From Hirudo medicinalis (taxonomy: Eukaryota > Annelida > Clitellata > Hirudinida > Hirudinidae), in contig MPNW01000124.1 in NCBI GenBank assembly GCA_011800805.1, forward strand, positions 1 to 64,000: DNA of 64,000 nt, read 5' to 3'. Shown piece by piece: positions 1-10,745 of this stretch. Numbering within the stretch: the first letter of the stretch is position 1; the number at the start of each line of letters is the position of its first letter. The notes beneath the pieces are model-generated. The model ran no database searches, was not told the DNA's origin, and worked only from the letters and a program-made list of their open reading frames with translations. Both the position numbers and the translations under genes were made by a program.

Positions 1-119
1 GCTAATATCTCCGAAGTACGTAATCGCCTGCAATATCGTCAAACCCGCAATCCTTCTCGAACTCTAACTTCCCGCCCCCGCGGACTGTTCCCCCAGTCCT
101 TTTATACTCGAATATGGCG

Positions 120-158
120 TCACAACAGTCATTGTCATTGTCATTGTCATTGTCATTG

Positions 159-211
<53 letters not shown>

Positions 212-212
212 G
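120..212. repeat. TCATTG / TTA microsatellite
   Basis: A run of TCATTG hexamers passes into TCATTA and then into a pure TTA trinucleotide tract. It yields only low-complexity translations (Ser/Leu, Asn/Asp) and carries no gene signal. It lies directly upstream of a LINE fragment. Confidence 0.95.
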
Positions 213-267
213 CTGCAATGGTGGGTAATAATGCTTTCAAATGGAAAATCATCTCTACAGTGCATGA

Positions 268-830
268 AAGTTTCAAAAAAAGCAAATAAAGTACTTGGGA
301 TGACAAAGAGAAGAGTAGCAAGTAGAGATAAAGATGTAATTCTGAGACTATATAAAGCAAGTAGAGATAAAGATGTAATTCTGAGACTATATAAAGCATT
401 GTGAGGCCACATCTGGAGTATTGCGTCCAAGTTTGAAATCCACATTTTAAAAAGGATGTGGGAGTGTTGGAAGGAGGGCATAGAAGGGCAAACTGGATGT
501 TAAAAGTATTAGGAATGTTGAGTTATGAGGAAAGACTGAAAAGATGTCAGATGACTACTCTGGAGAAGAGAAGCAAGGGGGACCTCATCGAGGCGTTCAA
601 AATTTTATCGGGAAGGGAAGGCCTTTTACCTCAATAATTTTTCGAAGCCACAAAAAGTGCTTCTACTAGAGGGCATGATTGTAAGTTATATGGGAAGGCT
701 TCGGGAAACTTAAAAAATAATTACTTCAGCACAAGGGTGGTTTCCTTACGGAATAAATTAGATAAGGATGCCATCCGTGCGGATACAGCAGATAAATTAA
801 AGATAAACCTAAGTTTATTTCTAATCGTTT
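268..830 (+). mobile_element. Degenerate LINE reverse-transcriptase 3' fragment (CR1/L2-like)
   Basis: Translating across frames gives the end of a non-LTR retrotransposon reverse transcriptase: KKANKVLGM, SRDKDVILRLYKA, VRPHLEYC, a WNP-type segment with the Trp mutated to stop, LSYEERLKRC, GDLIEAFKILSGRE, FFEATKS, LKNNYFSTRVV and LRNKLD. A single-base frameshift lies near 400 just before VRPHLEYC, and in-frame stops follow, so it is dead. A 39-bp unit inside it (about 318-396) is tandemly duplicated in frame, repeating SRDKDVILRLYKA. The second half closely matches the minus-strand fragment at 9947-10316, so both belong to one family. The exact clade is inferred. Confidence 0.8.
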
Positions 831-1044
831 ATCTCTTAACTTATATAAATCAAGTTTTATTATTTTCCACTCTTCTAAAAAAAATCTACATTCTTTGATT
901 TCCCTTTGTATTACCAATGTTCTTCTAAATAGAGTTACTCAAATTCTCTATCTGGGCATTTTGATTGTTGAACATCTGAAATGGTCTTATATTTAGCACT
1001 ATCTGACTTACTGCAACGGGCCTCTACTTACAGTTTTCATTTAG

Positions 1045-1445
1045 ATAGATATTTTCAGGTTTTTTCACTGATGGCAGTAATTACAACAACCCTCTTAATT
1101 TTCTACGTAATACACATGAATGCAGTCTTTCATTTTCTAAATATACTTTCGACCTCTTCTCCATTTAATGTTATGGTCCAAGATTATGTTCTTCAATTTC
1201 CTCACCAATGAAAAATGAACTTCAATCTTGCCCCTTCAATATTCTTTACCTGTTATTTAAAAATCTTACAAATTGTACATATTGCAAGGTATTCTTTAAA
1301 TAGGTCATTTGTTCATGTTTTCTTACACGGTGGCTATTATTAATTTGTTAATGAGGCTCAGTCTGATAGAGGAAACGTGTGCTTCCTTAAGGCTGACCCT
1401 TGAGTTATTCTATTTCAGTTTCTTTTGTGGCTTTAATGTTTGTGT
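1045..1445 (+). repeat. Interspersed repeat, transposon 3' tail (family T)
   Basis: Two blocks recur elsewhere on the minus strand. The block around 1045-1135 (a CAGTAA...TACACATGAATG core) matches 24150-24040. The block around 1240-1440 (TCTTACAA.TTGTACATATTG, then TAATGAGG.TCAGTCTGAT and TCCTTAAGGCTGACCC) matches 20930-20715. The minus-strand copy ends in AATAAA plus a long A-tract, so the family looks polyadenylated. This copy instead ends near a microsatellite at 1495. No protein is recognisable. Confidence 0.7.
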
Positions 1446-1494
1446 TTAAGGTATTTTATTCGTTACAATTTCTCTCTCTAAAAAAAGAAAGAGA

Positions 1495-1590
1495 ATAATA
1501 ATAATAATAATAATAATGATGATAATAATAACAATAAGAAGAAGAATAAGAAGAAGAAAAAGAAGAAGAAGAAGAAGAAGAAAATGATGA
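1495..1590. repeat. AAT / GAA microsatellite
   Basis: An (AAT)n tract is followed by AAGAAG repeats and then GATGAT. It sits at the 3' edge of the family-T repeat, a common place for simple repeats seeded by a poly(A) tail. Confidence 0.9.
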
Positions 1591-2044
1591 TGAACAAATG
1601 ACATCTGTGGGGGAAGGCCTAGTACTGCCAGTGTAATTGATTCTATGATATTTAGGGCTTCCTTGAGGGCATATTTTAGAAAAATTTGTTTCAAAAAAAA
1701 AGGAAAACTAAAAATAACAATAATTGATCGTAATTAATTATTAAAATTATTTTAAAAACTAAAGTCCATCCATCTTGTAGCCTTCATTTTCAACGCAGTG
1801 ATAAGTTAGGGAATGTAAGAAAACATATTCTTCATTTCATCACCTGGTCACGTGCAGCCTATTTTGAGCTAAATGGCAAATTTGGGAAAATCCAATCAGG
1901 TGAATGCAGCTGGTTTCCCTTTAGCCACATATTAAGTTTCTGTGTTGAAAATTGATTAATAGATAAATATTTTAATTAAAAGTGTTTTAGAAACAATTCT
2001 TTGGGGATGATTTATTTTCAGATGTTGTACCATCAGCCTAGGCT

Positions 2045-2270
2045 TACCACGATCATTACCACGATCATTACCACGATCATTACCACGATCATTACCACGA
2101 TCATTACCACGATCATTACCACGATCATTACCACGATCATTACCACGATCATTACCAGCGTCACGTTTACCAACAAGATCGTAATAATTATAATCATCAC
2201 CACACCACCATCATCATCACCACACCACCATCATCATCACCACACCACCATCATCATCACCATCACTAAC
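2045..2270. repeat. Two adjacent minisatellites (12-bp and about 20-bp units)
   Basis: About nine to ten near-perfect copies of a 12-bp unit (CCACGATCATTA) run to about 2157. From about 2183 a second array of about 20 bp (CATCATCACCACACCACCAT) repeats roughly four times. The open frame across the arrays is a Thr/Ile-repeat artefact. Confidence 0.9.
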
Positions 2271-2451
2271 ATCACATCCTCTTTTTCATGCACGCTTACT
2301 TAGGCTTGAGGGGAAAGAGCTACTTGGACACGAGCGACCTCTCGTGAGAAATTTTTTTGAAAAATTAGTCTTGCAACCCGTGAGTTGATGCTAAGACATA
2401 TTTCGCGGCTTCCTAGATGCCCCTCTAAACTTTCTAACAATCCATATGCGT

Positions 2452-2515
2452 GGATGGATGGGTGGATGGATGAATGGATGGATGAATGAATGAATGGATG
2501 GGTGGATGGGGAGTG
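2452..2515. repeat. (ATGG)n microsatellite
   Basis: A tetranucleotide GGAT/ATGG tract with GAAT variants. The spacer from 2515 to 3785 holds only AT-rich sequence, short ATC and AAT tracts and no exon that I can recognise on either strand. Confidence 0.9.
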
Positions 2516-3787
2516 GGTGGAAAGAATAATGAAGATTTAAGGGAAAATAATTAGGAAGACATTAAATTTATCAAATGAGTTACTGTTTATTTTGTCGTTT
2601 TTAATATTAATTGTTAAAACAATAAATTTTAAATAATGTTTGCAATTATTTTATTTGTAATTTAGTAAAATTTTGAAAAGATTTGCTATAAATTTCAGTT
2701 TTTATCAATAAATATTTTCTTAAAATATGAAATAATTTCCATTAATAAAAATAATATCCATTAATGAATATAATTTCCAGGTTATTCAGGTAATAAGAAA
2801 TCTATTGATGAGCTTAAAAGAGGAATTCATCAAGTGATTAATTTCATATTTTGGGGTCAAAGATCACTATCATAATTATCATCATCATCATCATAATCAC
2901 GACCACCCACCAGCAACTCCAGCTACCCACGTAGTACAAACGAGCATCTTGTTCTTGCATTCGAGATGAGCAGAATGTCAATTAAGGTTCATCCTTCGTT
3001 TCTTCCTTTCTTTTTCCATTTCACTTCTTTCATTTTTTGTTTCCAGTGAATTATTTGAGCATTCCAAGGACTTAATCCTGAGATTAGCAAGTCGAAGTCC
3101 AAGAATGTTTAAAAGACAATTTCATTTTTATCTATTTTAAGGAAAACTGCATTTAAATTTCATTGGAAAGATATCAAATGACTGTATTAGTTCCTGATAT
3201 TTGAAGTTCTTGAAGGAATATTTTCTACTTGTCTTCCTCTTCATCATCATCATCATCATCATCATCATCGATTTAAAAGAAAACAATTAAGAATTCATTT
3301 TCCGTTCAATCACGTGACTATGGATTCAAGCGCTTCATCTTTCTTCTTTTTCGGAGTTTTTGTTCAACTGGATGCATTCGCTTATTTTTTTGTTAGAAAA
3401 TTTGCAATTAACAACAACAACAACAATAATAATATTAATAATAAAATAATAATAATATTAATAACAATAATATTAATAATAATAATAACAACATCAACAA
3501 TAATGTGACTATGAATAATATGATTGATATAAATATTGAATAACATTGAATAACATTGGAGACGTAGGCAACACACGCACTCAGAAAGCAATAACAAATG
3601 AGAAGGAACATAACAGGGAGATGAAATCAGGAGATGTTCAATAGGGGCGTGTTGTATGCTAATGAGATGGAAGGACGAACTGATGGATGGATGGATGATC
3701 AACAGATCATCTAAGTCTTTGATACTCTTCTAGTCTTCTTACCATGCAGAGTTATGTTGATGATGATTACGATGCTGTTGTTGCTTC

Positions 3788-3788
3788 A

Positions 3789-3846
<58 letters not shown>

Positions 3847-3880
3847 TTGTTGTGGATGATGATGACGTTGTTGTTGTTGA
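3788..3880. repeat. (GAT)n microsatellite
   Basis: A pure GAT trinucleotide run passes into GTTGTTGTGGAT variants. Encoded Asp or Ile runs are artefacts. Confidence 0.95.
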
Positions 3881-4082
3881 GGATGATTTATTTATTTTCC
3901 CGGTCGAAGGGATATTCTTAAGCCACTAATACGACCAACCTCAGCAAAAAACGGAAGAGAAACAATCAACATCGAGCGAGAAAAAGACAAAAGCGATGTT
4001 GACAGAACATTAAATATTTGTCGACAATTGTTAGGAAATTTGTTAAATTGGTGTCGATCAATGGTTTAAATCGAGAAAAAGT

Positions 4083-4395
4083 GCCGACAGATAGGATTAA
4101 CAGCAGGTAGGAGTAACAGCAGGTAGGAGTAACAGCAAGTAGGAGTAACAGCAGGTAGGAGTAACAGCAGGTAGGAGTAACAGCAGGTAGGAGTATCATC
4201 TGATAGGATTAACAGCAGATAGGATTAACAGCAGGTAGGAGTAACAGCAGGTAGGAGTAACAGCTGATAGGATTAACAGCAGGTAGGAGTAACAGCAGGT
4301 AGGAGTAACAGCTGATATGATTAACAGCAGATAGGATTAACAGCAGGTAGGAGTAACAGCAGATAGGAGTAACAGCTGATAAGAGTAACAGCAGA
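4083..4395. repeat. 16-bp minisatellite, about 19 copies
   Basis: The unit is TAACAGCAGGTAGGAG, with regular variants (GATAGGAT, AGCTGATAG) that give a higher-order mixture of at least three unit types. There is no spacer between units, so it is not a CRISPR-like array. Confidence 0.93.
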
Positions 4396-4559
4396 TATCA
4401 GCTCGTCTGATGGGGAGTTTCAGACGACAACAACTCAAAAAAGAATTTTAGTGATATTATTCGAGCACTTCCTCGCGCGCAATTTGAAGCTTTCGTCCCC
4501 GTGTGTGGTCGTAATTGGAAAATTGCACAAAACTTAAAAAGATCACTTTTAACGAAACC

Positions 4560-4790
4560 GTTCAATAATTTAAACAAAAATCTAAAATTGAAAGGCGATG
4601 TTCAAGTGTTTTGAGAATCTTAAGTCTGGTTAAACACGATTGGTGATGCAGGCTTGGAATCTTGTAAATCTTCTTTGGACTCGATTCCTTCAACAAGATA
4701 TTTGAGATGAGGATTCCACACAGGAGAACAATATTCCAGTAATGGTCGTACCGATGCACAAAATGCTTTGGTAAGGATAGTTCTGTCACC
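4560..4790 (-). mobile_element. Degenerate LINE reverse-transcriptase fragment, second family
   Basis: On the minus strand, frames combine to FCASVRPLLEYCSPVWNPHL, then YLVEGIES, then after a frameshift LHHQSCLTRLKILKTLEHR and LSILDFCLNY. This is the conserved C-terminal stretch of non-LTR retrotransposon reverse transcriptases. It differs clearly from the fragments at 268 and 9947, so it is another family. Frameshifts make it non-functional. Confidence 0.75.
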
Positions 4791-4861
4791 AGAGAACATG
4801 ATGATGTTGTTGTTGTGGAGGATGATGATGTTGTTGTTGTGGATGATGATGAAGATGTTGT

Positions 4862-5206
4862 TGTGGATAATGATGTTATTGTTGTTGTTGTCGATGATGA
4901 CAATGATGATGATGATAATGATGTTGTGAATGGTGACGATGTTGTTGTTATGGATGATGATTATTAAGTCAATCTACCATCACTTGACCCGATTCGGAAA
5001 TTGTTCGAAACAGTGACGACAATTGAAGGAGAAAGTAGGCGATGGCCATGGTGATGCTTGACGATGATGATGATGATAATGATGTTGTGAATGTTGACGA
5101 TGTTGTTGTTGTGGATGATGTTATTGTTGTTGTTGTCGTTGTCGTTGTAGATGATGATTATTAAGTCAATCTACCACAACTGCACTTGACCTGATTCGGA
5201 AATTGN
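4862..5206. repeat. Diverged tandem duplication ending at a single-N gap
   Basis: The block at about 4880-5020 (GATGATGATAATGATGTTGTGAA ... ATTAAGTCAATCTACC ... GATTCGGAAATTG) is repeated at about 5045-5205 with substitutions and a small insertion. The second copy stops at the N at 5206, and a SINE starts at the next base. The N is probably an unsized assembly gap; PUS1 should end in this area. Confidence 0.7.
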
Positions 5207-5395
5207 TTGGCCGAATGGGTTACGTTCCTGCATACGGCGGTAATGGCAACAGTCGTAATGTGTCGTGTTCGAAACCCAGCCTGCACTGCCGCAAGCGCCC
5301 TTGGGAAGGAGCGCTATATAAATGGTTGACAAGCGCCTCTGACGCTATGCATATGGCGCTATATAAATGAAGTACATTTACATTTACAATAGATA
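5207..5395 (+). mobile_element. tRNA-derived SINE (family A), near complete
   Basis: The head carries an A-box-like TTGGCCGAATGGGTTACG and a B-box-like GTGTTCGAAACCC, about 45 bp apart, as in a Pol III tRNA promoter. The body has CCTGCACTGCCG and two GCGCTATATAAATG motifs, and it ends in a TACATTTACATTTAC tail. Related copies lie at 31390, 32287 and 42956, and a tail-only copy at 23948 (minus). It abuts the N at 5206. Confidence 0.75.
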
Positions 5396-5461
5396 GATGA
5401 ATCACACTAGTCCAAATAATCTCACTTATGCAATACTTTAATAAAATTAACAATGAATCAC

Positions 5462-8400
5462 CCTGTCTGCTTTCCAGCTCTGTTTTATGGTGTCGACGGT
5501 TGCAAAGCCCCTGCAGACAGCCATAGTCATTCCTGGAATCATTCAAATTTGTATCGCTCCGAGTTTTGAACCCATGACCCGTGGGTCGTTCGTCGACAAA
5601 CCTGACATCTTCCTGATCTGATGGAGCATGAAACTCTGACCCTTGATGGTCAGGGCGACGTACTCTATGTCGTCTCGGATGAACGGCTGTCCGACCTGTC
5701 GCAGACGATCGAGCAACAATTAGAATTAAATAATTGAACATTTGATCTGGCATATTTGAGCATTATTTCAATATAATCACAATGTAGACCTTATGGCACC
5801 AAGCAACCGACTAGCAGCGGATAATGTCGACGATGCTTCATGGCTAAGAAAAAGCTTATCAGAGTGATGTAATGAGAGTCAGCATAAGTTACCATCACAA
5901 CAACAGTAATAATAGTAATAATAATAACAATAACAACAATAATAATAATAGAGTGGATAAACAAGCATCAAAGCATTTGATCATGGATCCTCATCCCCAT
6001 GTAATCAAGAGATAACATTGGACAGGTGAAAAAGGACTGATGAAGGCTTTAGTATGATTCTGTGAAGTCCATGCCCAAGTATGGATACAAATGGGTGCTT
6101 ACAGGCACAAATGCATGCGTACGAGTACAGGTACAAATGCATGCGTACGAGTACAGGTACAAATGCATGCGTACGAGTACAGGTACAGGTGTACCGAAAT
6201 AAATTCTGCAGTCTCACCTTGTAGTCCATGATGTAACGATTTGCACTCCTGTCCGAAGATTTCCTGAGAGTCGAAGAAGAAAGAAATGTTATAACATGGA
6301 GGATGTAACGTGTCCTTAACTTTACAATTTTACCATTTATTAAATACATTGACTTATTATTGAGTAATTAATAATTAATTAGTAAATAATTAGGCTTACA
6401 ATTAGTGGAGTCAAATTGTTACGTAATAATACAAATGCTCAAAATTTATTTACAATTATATGGCTGCTGTCAGCAGCTAACAAACAAGTGCAAATAAATT
6501 ACAATGCTCGTCAACTTGTTAAGCAATGAATAATTTTAAGTTAATTATCAACCATATTATTAATTATTAAGCCTTACAAATTAACTATTATTATTGTTGT
6601 TAACCACGAGGTAATGGACGTGGCTTACTTTCCGGAGGTGTAGTTGTGGAAGTTCCGAGTGCCGCAAAAGATGTTGAGTATGTGCTGAATCTGCTCCAGC
6701 ACTTCCTCTTGAATATAAAACAGCTCGTCGATATTCGTGTCGTTAATAAGTTACTAGAATTAGCCGCACAGGCAAACACTAACCTGTGATTCTGTAGCTT
6801 TCTGTTACATTCTAAAACGAGAAATTCAATTCGTTGAACTACGAATATTCAAACGTTTTATGACAGATTTAGACATTCTAAGGCCTGCTGGTTTCGATTG
6901 CTGACTATTTTTAGAGACTTAAAACTTCTTCCGTGCAACAAAATCCAAAAATGAATAAATAAATTATGATAACGACCACACCAACAATAACAAATAAACT
7001 GTTATCAAATAAACTCAGCAGGTTAAAATTATGCCCGATGAACGACCAATAGGAGACAGTCCCAAAGAAACAAACTTCAGTGATTGGAGCAAAGGCAAAG
7101 GTGGGTGCAATGTAGGTGTACGTCCTTGCACTGCAGTTTTTCTTGCAGTCAAAACCTTTTGTAACCTTCTTGTATCCTTCATTTTATAATTATTATTATT
7201 ATTATTAATTAAAATAAATTACAATCATTAACTAATTAATCAGATTACTTGCATTCGGCGGGAAAGAGCAAATGCATCGATAAACATTTTCCTATCAGTT
7301 TTATTGAAAAATATTAGCTAATTGCATAATTAATATTATATTAATAATTAAATCGCTCAAATGTTAATATTCAAGTCAGTCAAAAATGATGTCAGTCAAG
7401 CAAAGCAGCTCATGAGTAGTCATCGCAACTCACCGAACACCTTGATCTGTTCGGGGAGGTTCTCGTTGATTTTTTTTACTCCATCTTCAACGTCGATAAA
7501 CATGTATAAATGAGGAAAAGAAGGACTATGTTTAACACTGAACATGGAAAGTGCATCATCTTTAAGTAAGATGAGTTAATAACAATAATAATAATAATAT
7601 TGATAATGATAATAATAATAATAATATTGATAATGATAATAATAATAATAATATTGATGATAATAATAATAATAATATTGATAATGATAATAATAATAAT
7701 AATAATGATAATAATAATAATGATAATAATAATAACAACAATGGTTAACTTATACGGCACCTTATAAAATAAATCATAATAATACAAAATTAATTAAGTG
7801 ATTTTCAATAGAATATCTGATAGACAAGTATTTTTTTTAAATAAAACATCAAAAAACTTATCTTGAAAGAAACCACTTGTCCGGCTGCTGAAACACCCTT
7901 GTCCGTCCTTGCTGCCCTTTGGAAGCCCATCTGAATATGCATAAATTATTCTAATGATGTTGTTGCTTTGTTGTAAATCCAAAGCACTAGTAATATCACA
8001 ATATCCTACTATGCATAAACATTTCAAAAATTACTTTTAAGAAACAATAATAATAATAATAATAACAACAATAATAATAAAAAGAATAAACAATTGCTTA
8101 TTCAAGCATGGTCTTGTTATTGTTAACAGTGTTTAAAAAAATGAGCATTAACATAATCAAACTATTTAAATTTATGGATATCGATCTTCGTGCATACAAA
8201 CAAAAAATAATAATCACGATCCTATCATGAATAATTAATGAGGCAGACCTTGGCACCGGGCTGTTCGATGTGGTCAGGCCTGACGATGCCTGCCTTGACA
8301 AAAGCAGCCAAGAGATCTTCCTCTATGGTTTTAAAGCCTGGATTTCTGAATATTAGAATGAATTTGCATATGTAAATAAATTGGATTCATATTGTTGTTA

Positions 8401-9264
8401 TTGATGTTATCCAAGCAATATTAGACAACATTAACATTGGTAATACATTTTAATAATTACAATTCAATGTAATAAAGTGAATGTCATTCCTTTACATAGC
8501 AACACTTGCTGGGTTGCAAACGCAACACAATGCGACTGCCGTTACCAACGCTAACAGGAATGCAACCATTTGAGCTCTTTTAATGTGACGACAATGCGAT
8601 ACAATGATGCCATACTCGGTTAAATTTATGAATGGCATGCATTATGAATGCATCTGCCTAACTCGCATCTGCCCAATCAAAAGTGTCAAAATCAAGATAG
8701 AAAAAATATATCCTAAATCTGTGAAATCAATTAATGTGAAAATATATCCGAAAGAAACCAGTATGAATAATCATAACCACAAAATCTTTTAATGAAAGAT
8801 AAAAATTAAACTAAATGAACCTATTATTAATAAAAGTGAGCAACATAAAGAGGTGGGCGACTTTACCAACCTTTGCATTCCGAGGTATCCCTTGCCAGAG
8901 TACATGAGCATCATTGCCACTTTCTTCTTCCTCGACGACCAATCCTGGTTGCAGATGTCATTAGTGGATTAGCATGACGAACTCATTCATCAGTTCGTAT
9001 TAGATCAATAACACAGAGCTAACGACTGTAATTAACCGATTTGTAAAACAAACAAGCAAGCTATGTTTGTTGCTCGTTAGACAATACCTGGTCACCATCA
9101 AGCTTTTGTCGTTTAGCTGCCGATACCTCGTCATCTTCGTAAACCTGCCTGTGCCTCCAAGTCTTGCTGGTCGATTTCTTTCCCATCACTTCAAAAAAAG
9201 CTGATCTGGCCGATTTGACGATCTTTTCAATGCAACTCCTGATCCCAAATTGTGGCAGTTTCAT
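5462..9264 (-). CDS. PUS1: tRNA pseudouridine synthase PUS1 (TruA family), 3' end missing
   Basis: Isomerises uridine to pseudouridine in tRNA, in nucleus and mitochondrion in known homologues. Exons read (minus): 9264-9088, 8944-8871, 8345-8249, 7930-7862, 7503-7434, 7176-7076, an exon ending at 6629 with uncertain start (6753 or 6723), 6263-6218, 5695-5602, 5532-5462. Hallmarks in order: MLMYSGKGYLGMQR, FKTIEEDLLAAFVKAG, the catalytic loop QRAARTDKGVSAAGQV with its Asp, GFDCKKNCSARTYTYIAPTF, GTRNFHNYTSGK, IKGQSFMLHQIRKM, GFATVDTIKQSW. Residues 1-26 are basic and an internal Met (9186) opens MGKKS, so two starts are possible. The C-terminal stretch after KADR (the PxAPGLGL region) was not found leftwards. 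The intron between 7862 and 7503 appears to be AT-AC. Identity is secure from several family blocks. Confidence 0.92.
6102..6195. repeat. 26-bp minisatellite in a PUS1 intron
   Basis: About 3.5 copies of CAGGTACAAATGCATGCGTACGAGTA, including the self-complementary core ATGCATGCGTACG. It lies between PUS1 exons and encodes nothing. Confidence 0.9.
7575..7740. repeat. AAT/GAT microsatellite in a PUS1 intron
   Basis: Mixed ATAATA, ATTGATAATG and AATAAC tracts, about 165 bp, inside the intron after exon 5. The long Ile/Asn open frames here are artefacts. Confidence 0.9.
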
Positions 9265-9946
9265 TAATTCCTGGCATTAGAAGTTACATGCAGATTAAGC
9301 AGTGGTGATAATACATCTTGTATCTTGTATGACTATATGTTGCAAACAATGAGATAAATTCTAGGTAGTCAATCTGTACAATATTACGAGCAATGCTCTT
9401 TAACCTTAAACAAAAGCTAAGAGCGCAGACCCGTTGAGAAATCATATTGTGAATTTAAAATAGTAATTTTATTTTGCATTGACGATTGCCAGATCACATC
9501 CTTGCATAAATATCGATTACATATTCAGATCGGATTCAGTCGCAACTATGTTTAATCTTGCAAACTATTATTTTCGTCATAGACTGTGACAATTACTGAT
9601 TATTCGGTGGTAGTCTTATAGTATACCTGCTAATGATTTTAAGTAATTTGAACTAAATAGGTAATTGTGAACTTCGATGATAATATAAATAAGGTAATAC
9701 CTTCCAAACGTGGACTCGTACCCACTCGCGATAAACAGATCAATCAAAAATCCAAAATCAATTAATTTGGTTAAAACGGAATCTAAATTTAAAATTAATT
9801 ACAAATAATTGTCAAATTTGCAATAAATTTGGAAATTAAATTAGGAAAGATATTGTTATATTTTTATTTAAGTAATATTCACATAACATAAATTTATAGT
9901 GGTTTAAGTAGACTAATATCTGTGTGATAAGCCACTCATATTTAAT
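9265..9946. other. Intergenic spacer upstream of PUS1
   Basis: AT-rich unique sequence. A possible splice acceptor (GCCAG at about 9272-9276 on the minus strand) just upstream of the first PUS1 Met leaves room for an untranslated 5' exon. I see no other exon or conserved motif. Confidence 0.4.
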
Positions 9947-10316
9947 TCAATATCTAAATATCGATAGTCCTATTTTAAATAGTTCCACTGAATCTGAATA
10001 TATTGTCTCCTGATCAAGCTTGTTCCGCAGATTAACTACTCTCATGCTGAAGTAATTATTCTTCAGAGTACCTGTTACCCTCCTACACAGCTTACATTCT
10101 TGCCATCTTGTGGAACTGCTTTTGGTGGCCTCAAAGAAATATTCAGGTGGTAAATCTTCTCTTCTTGTTAATATCTTGAACATTTCTATGAGACCACCTC
10201 TACTTCTACTTATTTCTAGGTTTGTCAATTTGCACCTTCTTAATCTCTCCTCATAACTCAAATTTCTTAATTCTTAATCATCCTTGTTGATTTTCTCTGC
10301 ACCCTTTCCAAAGTTT
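9947..10316 (-). mobile_element. LINE reverse-transcriptase 3' fragment, same family as 268-830
   Basis: The minus strand reads LERVQRKSTRMI, a small frameshift, then LSYEERLRRC, GGLIEMFKILTRREDLPPE, FFEATKS, LKNNYFSMRVVNLRNKLD and FKIGLSIFRY. It aligns block by block with the plus-strand fragment at 268-830 and ends at the equivalent point. It is 5'-truncated, as usual for LINE insertions, and abuts a different LINE in the opposite orientation. Confidence 0.8.
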
Positions 10317-10320
10317 CAAT

Positions 10321-10745
10321 GTCCTTCTTTCTGTCAGAAAGGCATTCATTCAAAAAAACCAAGCCTCGACCCTAGCCTCCCTGCCAATTACAGACCTACC
10401 TCCAACCTTTCCACCATGTCGAAACTGCTAGAGAGACTCATTCTTCACAGGATTCGTCCTCATATTACTGACTCCCCCAATTTTTCTCCCTTGCAATCTG
10501 CCTGTGTACCTGGTTTTCCACAGAAACCGCCCTTTTTCACATCTTTAGCAATCTTTCCAACATATGTGGAAATCGTAACTGCGCCGTCATGGTCGGCCTC
10601 GAGCTCTCGGCGGCCTTTGACACTATTAACCACCAAATACTGTTGGATAGACTCCACTCCGATTTTAGCATTGATGGTCTTGCCCTCTCTTGGCTTCACT
10701 CCTACCTTGCTATTTTTACCATTATTTATTTTTCGCTTGTTACAG
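10321..10745 (+). mobile_element. LINE reverse-transcriptase central fragment (L2/jockey-like)
   Basis: Frames give KKPSLDPSLPANYRPTSNLS, MSKLLERLILHRI, NFSPLQSA, ETALFHIFSNLSN and then LSAAFDTINHQILLDRL with GLALSWLHSYL. These are the NYRP(I/V)S and D-L-S-A-A-F-D-T motifs of the reverse-transcriptase palm in non-LTR elements. Frames shift at least twice (near 10500 and 10590) and homology stops after LHSYL, so it is a broken fragment. Confidence 0.8.

Noticed and set aside
4083..4395. CRISPR-like regular repeats
   Set aside because: Units are directly abutting 16-mers with no unique spacers, and the genome is eukaryotic.
5207..5280. Functional tRNA gene
   Set aside because: Only the A- and B-box-like motifs are present; there is no cloverleaf and the sequence continues into a shared SINE body.
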